Shown here piece after piece: positions 19,600 through 29,478 of a stretch of 64,000 nt of DNA (its first letter is position 1; every line of letters begins with the position of its first letter). The notes under the pieces were generated by a model. It was not told where the DNA came from and did no database searches. It saw nothing but the letters and a program-made list of their open reading frames with translations. The translations under genes and the position numbers were made by a program. Source of the stretch: CAVPCZ01 sp963779225 (GTDB lineage Bacteria > Bacteroidota > Ignavibacteria > UBA10030 > UBA6906); NCBI GenBank assembly GCA_963779225.1, contig CAVZWW010000001.1, positions 248,001-312,000 on the forward strand. Reading direction: 5' to 3'.

Positions 19600-20693
19600 A
19601 TGTACTACGCCGGGATCGACGAGCATAAGGATAATTGCTTTCTCACTACAGTCGATGACGCGGGGGCAGTGATCAAGAGAGTAAGGATACAGAACGAACC
19701 GGGCCTGGTCCTGGACTACTTTCAAGCCTTCCCGGATCTCACCGGGCAGTAGTTGAGTCAACAGCTAACTGGCACTGGTTGAGCGATCTCCTGGACTCAT
19801 ACGGGATCGAGCTCATGCTTGCTCATACCAAATATATCAAGGCCATCGCTTATGCGAAGATGAAGACCGACAAGGTTGACTCGTGCACCCTGGCACAACT
19901 TCTCCTCATGGACTTCATCCCCCAGGCTTATAAGATCCGTCCCGAACTCCGGGGCCTCCGGGGCATGATGCGTGCGCGGCTCCGGCTCATCCAGAGAAGG
20001 ACCTCCTCGAAGAACTCCATGCACCGGATTGGAGAGAAGTTTAACAGTGCAATCAACCCGAGAGAAAGTCTTCCTCAGGATGGTCTCCCGCAGACCTACA
20101 AGATCCAGATGCGGTGGTACTTTGAGCAAGTTCAGCTTTTCAACCGTCAGGTAAAGGAGCTTGAGCAAACAATCCGTCCCGCGCTTCTCATGAACGAAGA
20201 CATCCAACGCCTCCTCTGGGTACCGGCCGTTGGACTTCTCACTGCTCTCTCGGTGTATCTGGAGATCGATCAGATCGAGCGCTTCCCGACAGAGAAACAC
20301 TTCTTCTCTTCCTGCCGTCTCGTCCCCGGAGCAAAAAACTCTAATCGAACGAGCCGACAGAAGTCCGGTAGCAAAGACGGGAACAAATACCTAAAGATCG
20401 CTTTCACGGATGCAGCCGTCCGTGCCAAAATGTATTGCCCGGAGATCAGGGCCTTTTACCAGAAGGTTCTTCGACGCTCCAACAAAGCCATCGCTCATAC
20501 TGTCGTTGCCAAAGAACTTGCGCGGATTGTCTATCATATACTCAAGGACAAGGAAGTCTTTCGAGGCTTCAAGGGCAAGCCAGTCAGTCACCAGAAATCA
20601 TGTGCCTGGCCACGCCAGGCTGCGTTTGATCCGCAGATCGCCGCACCGAAGGTCTATCACCTTCGTCGGCAACTGGCCGAGGTAACGGTGTAG
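19600..20693 (+). pseudogene. IS110-family transposase, frameshifted
   Basis: ATG 19600 follows a perfect AGGAGG. The N-terminal part reads MYYAGIDEHKDNCFLTTVDD, the RuvC-like DEDD domain start typical of IS110. The frame ends at a TAG at 19751. The continuation (AVVESTANWHWLSDLLDSYG) is in another frame, so one indel near 19735-19750 breaks the gene. Downstream are HTKYIKAIAYAKMKTDKVDS and the C-terminal Transposase_20 part (CRLVPGAKNSNRTSRQKSGS). Two full-frame pieces would make about 365 residues, near family length. Unless rescued by frameshifting, no active transposase is made. Confidence 0.85.
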
Positions 20694-21025
20694 CTGGAGT
20701 CTCTGTGGACGCCACGGCCACACCCAACAAGCCCGGGACGTGGGGGCTGGCACGCGCATTTGCGAGGCCGCTGACCTGATTGGGAAGTCGGGTGTTGTGC
20801 CGATGAAGACCTCTGGGATGATCGCACCGTAGAAAAGTGTGCGATGCAGTGGTCTGATCTTTGAGGATCACTGATAAGCTCCGAAAGATGCCTGGCCGCC
20901 GTCGGTGCCTCAGGGAACGAGATTCGGACTGGCTCGTGGCATGTGGCACACTCGACTAAGCCAGAAACACAATTGTATCACGGTGAACTCTTTGTGAAAA
21001 GTTCGCCCCGGGAGGTCTTACCCTC
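20694..21025 (+). other. Non-coding 3' flank of the IS110-type element (candidate bridge-RNA region)
   Basis: About 330 nt with no coding sense lie between the transposase stop and the next gene remnant. In IS110-family elements a structured bridge RNA is made from a non-coding end, and in the IS1111-like group this lies downstream of the transposase. Position and length fit, but no fold was computed and the element is degenerate. Confidence 0.35.
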
Positions 21026-21049
21026 TTGACTTTGTCATTTTTAAAGATG

Positions 21050-21637
21050 CCCCCAAGCCCTTATCTTTTTCTGGCAGCAATCGAAGTGTTTGCGCCGGGT
21101 GTCACGGTGACGGGAATAGAGCTGGACGGGAGTATCGACACAGGTTTACTTGTCAACGGGAGCGCTGGGCTTGCGACGGACAAACCCATCATCATTGAAA
21201 GCAACAAACAGCATGCAGCCTGGACCTCTTTGAGGGTCTTCGAGCCCAATCTGTTTCCCTATTACGGCATGTATGTAATCGAAAATTCTGGCAGCGTCAG
21301 CATAACCTGGAACACTATCCGCAGTGACGGCATGGGTGAGGGCATTCATAATTGTTGGGGCCCTGGGGAAACGGTGATATCAGATAATGACATACAGGGT
21401 GGTGCACGCGGCATCAACGTGCATCATAACGGGGTGGGAGGCTACGTCGGCCCGGTCACGGTGACGCGTAATACTATCGTGCCACCCAGCATTGTGGACT
21501 TCTTTTCCGCGCAAACCAGAAATATCTATGGCTACCAAAACCAATGCCCGCTGATCATCACGGAAAACGTGTTCACAGCAGTGCTTGACCAGCCGCTTCC
21601 GCAGGCAGCTTCGCGCGACGAGTCGTGGTCAATGTGA
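21050..21637 (+). pseudogene. Fragment of a right-handed beta-helix protein
   Basis: About 195 residues of parallel beta-helix sequence with regular short strands (VTVTGIELDGS; SVSITWNTIRSD; TVISDNDIQGG; VTVTRNTIV; LIITENVF) end at TGA 21637. No start codon with a ribosome site or signal peptide precedes it; the sequence begins where the IS110 flank ends. It is therefore a 5'-truncated remnant of a pectate-lyase-like or surface beta-helix protein. It does not belong to the propeller gene on the other side of the element, so DNA was lost or rearranged as well as interrupted. Confidence 0.6.
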
Positions 21638-21877
21638 TGCTCTCCCTTCCTTTTGTTCCGTGAGAGTGTAACCGTAACCTTCCTGTGTCGGCTTCACGCG
21701 GGAATTGTCGTCCGGGCGCGGAAGCCCTTGCCGGTGATGGAGAGTGAAACATTGCTTAAATATCCCTATATTGGCACCAGGAAGGGATAGAAGCGAGGAC
21801 CAGTCTTCACTCACGCTTTCCGCGAAGAGCTGCCTCCGGGTCTTCCCGCTGGCGCCGGCCTGAGTGGAGGCAAGTGA

Positions 21878-21902
21878 CGTCCCGGATATGTCATCCGGGA
21901 CG
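21878..21902 (+). promoter_or_regulatory. Perfect 10-bp inverted repeat at the 5' end of the PEP-synthase-like gene
   Basis: CGTCCCGGAT and ATCCGGGACG flank a 5-nt loop. The hairpin lies between two candidate starts of the next gene (GTG 21874 and ATG 21922). If ATG 21922 is used it is a leader hairpin or operator; if GTG is used it would be coding. Confidence 0.4.
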
Positions 21903-21921
21903 ACCGCTGACAGGCAGACCT

Positions 21922-24900
21922 ATGAACTGCCACGAGAAAGCCGAGTACAGTTCGGCGCGTCACAAAGAGAACGTTGATGTTGATCGCGCAAAACGCGCTC
22001 TAGCCGAGCAGTTCACAATCATCCTCGGCAGGCCTGAGCGTGTCGCGGAATGCTGTTCGGAACTTGAATGCGGTCTATCAACTCCTCCCGGCCTTTCCGA
22101 CATCGAGCGCCTCTCTTCTCTTTTACCCATCCTTGCGGAGCATTCAGGGCCGCTGGTACTCCCTCTTTACGACCTCATCGAACGAACCGCTGCTGCGTCC
22201 TCAGATCCGTGGCCGCTCCTGAAGGGAATGATCGCCGCCCGGGACAAACCTCTGGTTCAGCGGGCACTGCAATTTGCCCTGCGATGCATTGAGAACGGCT
22301 CCCTCGACCCGGACTTCGAACTTGCGGGTTACCTTGCTGATCTCCTGGATCTTCCGGGAAAATGCATCGGTGATCCTGATTGTCTGACTTCTGTCGAAAG
22401 CATTGTCCGGCGACTGAGGATTCCAGGACAGGAGCCTTCGATGGATCCCGTGCCGGCGCTATTTCTGGAAGAACACGAGATAAAAATCCGCCGCCTGGCA
22501 GCCCGCCTCCTCGACATGGCCGGCGCGCCTATTTCCATGGACCTCGCTGAAAAGGCGTTAGGCAAAGATGCATTTGTCTTTCTTGCTCCCTATCTGGCCT
22601 ACACCCGTGCATCGCACGCCGACGTCTTATCCCTCCTTCCTGCACCTGGAGTTCCACCGCCTGCATTGCCATCGCTCCGCCAGGCTCATGCCGATGTCGG
22701 TGAAAACCTGCTGCGTCATATCATCGCCGAAGGTGGATGGCCGCAGCTCAACCTGAACCTTGAAGTCCGGCATTACGTGCGTGTGACCGCACGAGAATCT
22801 CTTCCGTTAATGCTCCTCCCCGCCGAAGCCAGGCTCGCACGCGGGTGCGGAGAGGTCGGGCAAACCTCCGACCTCTTTGTCGCCATCGCTCATGGGGGAA
22901 GGGTCGCTGAGAGCGGCAACACGAAGGCGGAAGTCGATCCCGCCTCCAGATTTCGAAACTACAACCTGGATCATGCCGAGGTACTGGCGGATTTCCTTGC
23001 TGTTGCTCCCCTCACGGAGGAGAGGATCCATAATATTCTTCGACGGATGGAGAGGATCGTGGGGGAATTCATCGGCCTGTTTTCATCGATAAGCGAGGAA
23101 TGCTCGGTCCTCATCGGTGTCTACGACGGCATAAAAAGCGAGATTCTCGCCGGGCTGGATAGACATCAGACTGACGGACCACTTCCGGTCGATCTGACGC
23201 GCCTGACGGTGATGTTCGAGGATCCGCAGTCCGTCGGACACGTTCGCACGCTCCACGGACTCAAGCGTTACCTCCATCAGCGGGGCCTCCGTTTGGGCTT
23301 CAAGCTCGTTCAACGTACTCTCTCAACCAACCGGACCGCCACTCTGTTTTTATGTTCCCGGAAGCGCATACTGCAAAAAGTGGAAGGAATCCGATACGCC
23401 GATTTCGAGCCCGAAACAGACGGAATCTCTTCGCTCAACCGGATGCCGTATTCTGTGGCGCTCGTCGCCGACGGTTTCGCCCGGCAGCTTCTGTATGGCC
23501 ACGAGAATTTCCCGCGCGTCGATATTTTCTGCTATGGGAATGAAATACATTACTTTCTGACATTCCGAAACCATCCTGCATTTCTTCGCATCAACTATTC
23601 ACCTCCCCTCCAGGGGGGAATGATTGATCTCGAATACTATGGCGTCAGCAAATATGAGCTGTCCGCGCATCCTGATTTCTCCCTTGATGCTCTGCAGCGC
23701 TTCTTCCGTTCTCTTGGTTTTCACATCGAGGTGGAGAACACCCGTGTTCACGCCCGTTACGACAAAGAACACACCACGGACCTCAAAAGCCTCTGTGAAA
23801 AAGCAGAGGCAATATTCTGCCTTGCCCCCTATTTGTTGGATATTGACTGGACGATTGGCGGCCTGAATCTGGATGCGGAAGCCCGTCAGAAGGTCGCCTC
23901 GGCATGGGCAGAATCGTTTGCCGCCTGGGGGGTGCTGCCTTTCCGGCTTCTGCTCACAAAGGACCGGCAGGGGATTGTCGAAACAGTCGCGGACACTCCG
24001 ACTGGCAAGCGCGAAATCGAATGGTCCGGGAAAGGAGCCTACAGGGACCGATTCAGGTCCGGGGCAGGAGAGTTTTTCCAAAAGCTTCTGGCATTGGCCG
24101 GGTATCTGGATCCGGAAATCGCGCGCATGCATGCGGAAAGCGTGCGTGACCGGATCGGACAGATTCATCTCGAGCGTTCAATATTGTTGCCTCTGCGAAA
24201 AGCGCTGGCCCGGGGAGAATTGACGGAGACATCGAAGGGTTACGAACGAACATCCCCGGAGTTGTTCCACCGGATGTCCGAGCCCGAGAAATTTGCCGAA
24301 CTCATCGCGTCCGGTGATGAGTTTCTGAATTCAGCCGCCTCCCTCGCCTATCTGGTTGCTCCCCTCGAGCGATACCTGAGCTTCCGCACCGCCGGCACAG
24401 TTGGCTATTTCGAAATTCAATCGGCACGCCTTTCACTTCAGGGCGAGGACCTGGGAATTCACGTTATGCGGGGGGAGAATAACAGCGCTTGCCTTGCATT
24501 CTATACTCACGACACCGTTCTGTATCGGCGCCGGAACAATTCCGCCGATCACTGGGAATGGAATGCGGCATTCGACACAACGGAGTTTCTTGCCCTGCTC
24601 AGGCGAGCGAATTATCCTGTCACGGAACTTGAGCAACTGCCCCCCGGACTTCCCGATGAGGTTTTCCGGATTCGGGAGAGTCTGGCCAGGGCGCTCCCGG
24701 CCGAGCCGAGGAGGCCAATCCCCGGGGAATTGACGGTGACCGGGCTGAGAGCCACCCCCGGGCGGGCCGTGGGAAGAGTCATGTTTGGCACCAAAGGGAG
24801 AAGACCTGAAGACTTCGCCGGCGCAATGCTGGTAACGGCCGCACTGCAACCCCACGACGGGGCACTACTGCACCGCGCGGCGGGCGTGGTATCGACGGGC

Positions 24901-26994
24901 GGCGGGATTCTGAGTCATGCAGCTCTCCTGGCTGCACAGTTCCACAAACCTGCCATCATCATCGCGGGCCAGTGGGAGTCAGATCCGAACCGTGCGCAAT
25001 TGCTCCACTATGCGAGCACGGAATATGAGCTGGAGGAACAAGAGTCTCACGGCTTCCGTATTTCGACCCGAAAACAGATTCGGGAATGCGAACATGTTCT
25101 CCATGAGGGAGACCTCGTGGCCATAGATGCAAAGGAGGATCTCCTTCGGGTACTCGGACAGGATCCCGACACGCTGGCGCTCCATGAAGGGTTCCGCCAG
25201 TTCTGCCGGGCGACTCAGGACCTGACCCGGGCAGCGAGCGACCGCGATATTCTCCTTTTCCGGGGCCGTAGAATACGTGCGAGGCATCAGATCGAGAAGA
25301 TACTCACTCGGTTAGCCGACCCGATACTGACATGCCATGCTTTAGACGAGCTCCTTCAGGATTCCGACGGGATGGGCGGCAAGATCAACGCGGGTGAAAA
25401 GGCAAGGCTTCTAGATCTGATTCTGAACAATTTGCACGTAGCAAAAACCGCCGGGAGCCACCTGCGCTGGATTGTTCGCGAGCTTCGCCAGCACTGTGAA
25501 AAAGCGCTCAGAGATGTCAGGAACCGGATCCCCAATTCGCGTTCTGTTTATGAAGTGCTGAACCTGCGACTCGCGGCGCTGCGGGCCTACGAGTCCCTTG
25601 GTGAAGTAAGCACCTGCTTGAGGGAATGCGGCATTGACGTCATTGTCACCGATCCTTCGTGGGGGTCAGAAATCGAGCTGTTGACACGCCGACGGCTCAC
25701 CCGGCTCAGAGAGGGAATTGCCACAATGCTTGAGTCTATCGAATCCAGAATTGAAGACGCGCGGTGCCGTCATCTCCTGCGACAATGGGAGAGAACCGAA
25801 CAGTTGGTCAGGGCACCTGAAGAGGAGAAGAAACCACTGGTAACTCTCGGCGTTCGTCTCTCAAATTCAGATAAGGTCATCGGGCAGAACCTCGCAGCAC
25901 GGACCATCCTGAGGCCCAACGATGGAGGGTTTGAGCTTTTCCCCTTCATCGGCTGGAAAGCTGCAAATCTTGCGGAAATAGGGCGTATCGCCGGTGGTTC
26001 GCTGGTTCCTCCATGGTTCGTGGTCACTGACTGCGCCTTCCGACAAGTCCTTCAATCTCCCCGGGATCAGGTGTTCCCGAGCGGTACTGAACTTCCGGAA
26101 GGAGCCCCCTCGCTGGGAAATGCGATTGAAGTCATTCTTGGTCAATCCCGGCTTGATCGTCATCAGAAAGCCTCGTTGATACGAAATCTCTGGGACTCGG
26201 TCATCCTTCCGGAGAGGCTGGCCGGGGAAGTGGTCGGAGCCTACCGGCGAATCGGGACGCAGGAATCTTCATCCCCTGAAGCAGAGACTGATCGTTCTGA
26301 ACCTCTTGTCGCGCTCCGTTCCAGCTCTCGCGAGGAAGACGCCGAGATCGCCGCGCGGGCGGGAGAATTCGACACATTTCTGTTCATTCGCGGCGAGAAG
26401 GCGCTTCTCAAGTACCTGTTACGCACCTGGAGCGGACTGTGGAGTGACAGGGCTCTTTACACCCGGGAGATGCTGGGAACGACGACATCGTTCGCGGGAG
26501 GGGGAGTCATCATCCAGCAGATTGTCAATTCCAGGGTATCGGGAGTTCTGCAGACAATAAATGTCGCCCGGAACGAATTCCGGGAAATTGTGATCAATGC
26601 CGGATGGGGTCTGGGTGAGGGTATTGTCTCCGGAACTGTTGCTGCGGACCAAATCATTGTCTCGAAGGAAGGAGATCTGGAAAAAGGACCTTTCCGTTTC
26701 AGCTATGTCACGGCCGACAAGAAAGAATATGTGGTGTTCAACAAACGCGCCGGCTTCGGCACGACACGCTGCGAAGCTCCATATCATCAACGGCTGCGGC
26801 CCGCACTGGAATATTCGGAGCTCTGTGAGCTGGTCGCGGCCGCAGTGCGACTGGAATCATCGTATGGCTACCCCCTCGATATCGAGTTCGGTATCGAAGG
26901 CAGTCGACTCTGGATTCTCCAGGTACGACCGGTGCCAACGTCGCTCTCGTTGCTGCAGGAGACCCTGCAAGACTATCCCTTGACCCGTGCGTGA
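21922..26994 (+). CDS. Large PEP-synthase/PPDK-like phosphotransferase with unusual domain order
   Basis: 1690 residues from ATG 21922; GTG 21874, after a GGAGG with 3-nt spacing, is the alternative. The N-terminal 900 or so residues are largely helical and unrecognised. Near residue 950-1015 is a PEP-utilising mobile domain with the phospho-histidine loop VSTGGGILSHAALLAAQFHK (catalytic His999). The C-terminal 400 residues form the PPDK N-terminal ATP-grasp: FIGWKAANLAEIGRIAGGS, ALRSSSREEDAE, NAGWGLGEGIVSGTVAADQI and WILQVRPVPT. The order is reversed relative to PpsA/PPDK, and no C-terminal PEP/pyruvate TIM barrel is visible. An ATP-dependent phosphohistidine transfer is likely, but pyruvate as acceptor is unproven. 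The malic enzyme gene begins 34 nt downstream. Confidence 0.8.
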   Translation: MNCHEKAEYSSARHKENVDVDRAKRALAEQFTIILGRPERVAECCSELECGLSTPPGLSDIERLSSLLPILAEHSGPLVLPLYDLIERTAAASSDPWPLLKGMIAARDKPLVQRALQFALRCIENGSLDPDFELAGYLADLLDLPGKCIGDPDCLTSVESIVRRLRIPGQEPSMDPVPALFLEEHEIKIRRLAARLLDMAGAPISMDLAEKALGKDAFVFLAPYLAYTRASHADVLSLLPAPGVPPPALPSLRQAHADVGENLLRHIIAEGGWPQLNLNLEVRHYVRVTARESLPLMLLPAEARLARGCGEVGQTSDLFVAIAHGGRVAESGNTKAEVDPASRFRNYNLDHAEVLADFLAVAPLTEERIHNILRRMERIVGEFIGLFSSISEECSVLIGVYDGIKSEILAGLDRHQTDGPLPVDLTRLTVMFEDPQSVGHVRTLHGLKRYLHQRGLRLGFKLVQRTLSTNRTATLFLCSRKRILQKVEGIRYADFEPETDGISSLNRMPYSVALVADGFARQLLYGHENFPRVDIFCYGNEIHYFLTFRNHPAFLRINYSPPLQGGMIDLEYYGVSKYELSAHPDFSLDALQRFFRSLGFHIEVENTRVHARYDKEHTTDLKSLCEKAEAIFCLAPYLLDIDWTIGGLNLDAEARQKVASAWAESFAAWGVLPFRLLLTKDRQGIVETVADTPTGKREIEWSGKGAYRDRFRSGAGEFFQKLLALAGYLDPEIARMHAESVRDRIGQIHLERSILLPLRKALARGELTETSKGYERTSPELFHRMSEPEKFAELIASGDEFLNSAASLAYLVAPLERYLSFRTAGTVGYFEIQSARLSLQGEDLGIHVMRGENNSACLAFYTHDTVLYRRRNNSADHWEWNAAFDTTEFLALLRRANYPVTELEQLPPGLPDEVFRIRESLARALPAEPRRPIPGELTVTGLRATPGRAVGRVMFGTKGRRPEDFAGAMLVTAALQPHDGALLHRAAGVVSTGGGILSHAALLAAQFHKPAIIIAGQWESDPNRAQLLHYASTEYELEEQESHGFRISTRKQIRECEHVLHEGDLVAIDAKEDLLRVLGQDPDTLALHEGFRQFCRATQDLTRAASDRDILLFRGRRIRARHQIEKILTRLADPILTCHALDELLQDSDGMGGKINAGEKARLLDLILNNLHVAKTAGSHLRWIVRELRQHCEKALRDVRNRIPNSRSVYEVLNLRLAALRAYESLGEVSTCLRECGIDVIVTDPSWGSEIELLTRRRLTRLREGIATMLESIESRIEDARCRHLLRQWERTEQLVRAPEEEKKPLVTLGVRLSNSDKVIGQNLAARTILRPNDGGFELFPFIGWKAANLAEIGRIAGGSLVPPWFVVTDCAFRQVLQSPRDQVFPSGTELPEGAPSLGNAIEVILGQSRLDRHQKASLIRNLWDSVILPERLAGEVVGAYRRIGTQESSSPEAETDRSEPLVALRSSSREEDAEIAARAGEFDTFLFIRGEKALLKYLLRTWSGLWSDRALYTREMLGTTTSFAGGGVIIQQIVNSRVSGVLQTINVARNEFREIVINAGWGLGEGIVSGTVAADQIIVSKEGDLEKGPFRFSYVTADKKEYVVFNKRAGFGTTRCEAPYHQRLRPALEYSELCELVAAAVRLESSYGYPLDIEFGIEGSRLWILQVRPVPTSLSLLQETLQDYPLTRA

Positions 26995-27028
26995 GGATTA
27001 TTTCATGCCCTCCCAGGAGGAAGACAAT

Positions 27029-29281
27029 ATGATCAAACGCGAAGAATCCCTTGACTATCATGCTTCGGGACGGCCGGGCAAGATCGAATTGCGGGTCACA
27101 AAACCATGTCTCACTCCGTGGGAAATGCGCCTGGCCTATCTTCCCGGCGCTTCGTATCCCTCGACCGAGATCGTCAAAGACCCTGGCAACGTCTTCCGTT
27201 ATACGCTTCGGGGAAACCTGGTGGCCGTGATCACCAACGGTACGGCAGTCCCGGGTCTGGGTGACGTCGGGCCCGCCGCAGCGAAGCCCATGATGGAAGG
27301 CGTCGCGATGTTGTTTAAACGGCTCGCCGATATCGATGTCTTCGATCTCGAGCTTGATACAAAGGATCCCGACCGCTTCGTGGAGACGGTCCAGATGCTC
27401 GAGCCGACGTTTGGCGGGATCAATCTGAAAGACATCAAAGCTCCTGAGGGTTTGTCGATCTATGAACGATTGCGCACCACGATGGGAATCCCCGTATTTC
27501 ACGAAAATCTCTACAGTTCTGCAGTCGTTGCCACTGCTGCCCTCATCAATGCTCTGGAACTTGCCGGAAAACGCATAGATGAAGTCCATGTTGTTATTTG
27601 CGGGGCCGGCACGGTTGGAATTGGATGTGCGAGGCTCTTCTTGCGCCTTGGCGTGCGGCCGGAGAACCTGCTCATCTACGACGTTCGGGGACTGGTCCAT
27701 CCGGACCGCAATGACCTGCTCGATTGCCAGCGCGAGCTAGCGCGAAAACATCCTGCCGCCATCCTGCCGGACGGCGTCCGGGGAGCAGATGTGCTGGTGG
27801 GAGCGTCCACCGGTGCTGTATTCACGCTGGAGATGCTGCGGTCAATGAACCGGTTTCCCCTCGTCCTGGCACTGGCGACACCGGAACCGGAAATAGGATA
27901 CCAGGAAGCGCGAGGAAGCCGGCAAGATATCATCGTGGCCACGAGTAGCGGGCTCCACCCGAACACGTTGACGGATCTGTTGAGTTTTCCGTACATCTTC
28001 CGCGGTGCGTTGGATGTCCAGGCAAAAAGCATCACCCAAGGGATGATGCTTGCTGCAGCTCGTGCACTTGCCAAACTTGCAAGAGAAGAAGTCGTCGAGG
28101 AAGTGGAGAAAGCGTATGGAAATGAGCATTTCAGTTTTGGTCCTGAATACCTCCTTCCCAAACCCATCGATCCTCGCATTCTGATCTGGGAGTCGGCGGG
28201 AGTATCGCAGCAAGCCATCGAGGAAAATGTCGCCTCCAGGCCGATAGACAGTAAAGCGTACCAGGAGAGTCTTGCCGCCCGCCTTGGAACCGGCCGGGAA
28301 ATCGTCCGCGGGTTGATGTTGAGGGCACGGCAAGAGAAGTTCCGTGTGGTATTTTCGCAGGGCAGTAACGAGACGATCCTGCGGGCCAGCCGCATTCTCC
28401 AGGAGGAGGGGATAGCCATCCCCATCCTTCTGGGAAGAGAAGAGGAAGTCCGGAAATCGACGGATCGGTTGGGCCTGGATTTGGGGGGCGTTGACATCAT
28501 CGATCCGGACCGCAGTCCGCGATTCGAGGCGTATACAAACGAATATTTCCGCATGCGCCGCCGCCGGGGTGTGATCCGGCCTGCTGCGGACGAGCGGCTC
28601 CGGCACGGGGACTATTTTGCCTCGATGATGGTGCACACGGGTGATGCTGATATGATGATTGCCGGACTCTCCACGCACTATGTGGAGGCATTGCGGACGA
28701 TTATTGAGGTCATAGGGCCTGCGCCGGGCGTCCGTCGGATTTCCAGTCACCACCTTGTCTTGTTGTCGAAAGATGTTGTCGTTCTGGCTGACTGTACGGT
28801 GAACATCAACCCGGATTCAGAGGAACTCGCAGAGATTGCCCTTCTTGCTGCCCGGACCTGTCGATCCCTTGGGATCGAGCCGCGAGTAGCGATGCTTTCA
28901 TTCTCCAATTTCGGCAGCGTCGATCATCCCCTTTCAAAGAAGATACGGCGGGCGACGGAAATTGCAAAGGAGAAAGCCGGGGAGCTCAGTCTTGACGGGG
29001 AGATGCAACTTCTGACTGCGCGCAAGGAGTCGGTTCGGGAGGAATACTTTCCCTTTGCCGAACTGAAAAAGGATGCCAACGTTCTCGTCTTTCCGGACCT
29101 GCAATCAGGAAATCTGACCATGCACTCGCTGCAATGCATGGGGGAAGCCAAATCGATCGGGCCCTTACTCATGGGCACGCGGTTGCCCGCACATATTCTT
29201 CAGTATGGGTCGAGTGTGGAATCCGTCGTGAATTTGGTGGCCATTGCCGTGGTGGAAGGCGCGGAACTTCGGAAGACCTGA
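27029..29281 (+). CDS. maeB: NAD(P)-dependent malic enzyme fused to phosphotransacetylase-like domain (MaeB type)
   Basis: 750 residues from ATG 27029, preceded by AGGAGG with 8-nt spacing. The N-terminal malic enzyme part (to about 420) has TNGTAVPGLGDVGP, NLYSSAVVATAALINALELA and the dinucleotide loop GAGTVG (192-197). From about residue 438 a phosphotransacetylase-like domain follows (VVFSQGSNETILRASRI; LVFPDLQSGNLTMHSLQC). Malic enzyme decarboxylates malate to pyruvate and CO2. In MaeB-type fusions the PTA part is usually regulatory and often lacks transacetylase activity. It sits between the PEP-synthase-like enzyme and the oxaloacetate decarboxylase genes, in a C4/C3 node. Cytosolic. 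Confidence 0.93.
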   Translation: MIKREESLDYHASGRPGKIELRVTKPCLTPWEMRLAYLPGASYPSTEIVKDPGNVFRYTLRGNLVAVITNGTAVPGLGDVGPAAAKPMMEGVAMLFKRLADIDVFDLELDTKDPDRFVETVQMLEPTFGGINLKDIKAPEGLSIYERLRTTMGIPVFHENLYSSAVVATAALINALELAGKRIDEVHVVICGAGTVGIGCARLFLRLGVRPENLLIYDVRGLVHPDRNDLLDCQRELARKHPAAILPDGVRGADVLVGASTGAVFTLEMLRSMNRFPLVLALATPEPEIGYQEARGSRQDIIVATSSGLHPNTLTDLLSFPYIFRGALDVQAKSITQGMMLAAARALAKLAREEVVEEVEKAYGNEHFSFGPEYLLPKPIDPRILIWESAGVSQQAIEENVASRPIDSKAYQESLAARLGTGREIVRGLMLRARQEKFRVVFSQGSNETILRASRILQEEGIAIPILLGREEEVRKSTDRLGLDLGGVDIIDPDRSPRFEAYTNEYFRMRRRRGVIRPAADERLRHGDYFASMMVHTGDADMMIAGLSTHYVEALRTIIEVIGPAPGVRRISSHHLVLLSKDVVVLADCTVNINPDSEELAEIALLAARTCRSLGIEPRVAMLSFSNFGSVDHPLSKKIRRATEIAKEKAGELSLDGEMQLLTARKESVREEYFPFAELKKDANVLVFPDLQSGNLTMHSLQCMGEAKSIGPLLMGTRLPAHILQYGSSVESVVNLVAIAVVEGAELRKT

Positions 29282-29478
29282 CGCTGAAAAGCGCATCGCC
29301 GCCGGGGCTTCACCGGTGATGCGGTTGACTCTTGGCTCTGTATTTTCTAGTTTGACCCGCAGGGGAGCGCAGGTAATTCGCGCTCGTTCCCGTCTCAGAC
29401 GGATGGAGGACGTGGTGCAGGAGTTGCCTCCAGGATAACGATGTCGGTAGTTCTCACCGGCCTTCGAGTTTCCGCGCT

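Larger units (their letters stand above)
19540..21030 (+). mobile_element. IS110-family insertion sequence, degenerate (ends approximate)
   Basis: An IS110-type transposase frame with one frameshift occupies 19600-20693. About 330 nt of non-coding DNA follow it before similarity to an unrelated beta-helix gene begins. The short left flank and long right flank match the IS1111-like arrangement. The boundaries are inferred from where the neighbouring genes lose coding sense; no terminal inverted repeat or target duplication was identified. Confidence 0.65.
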
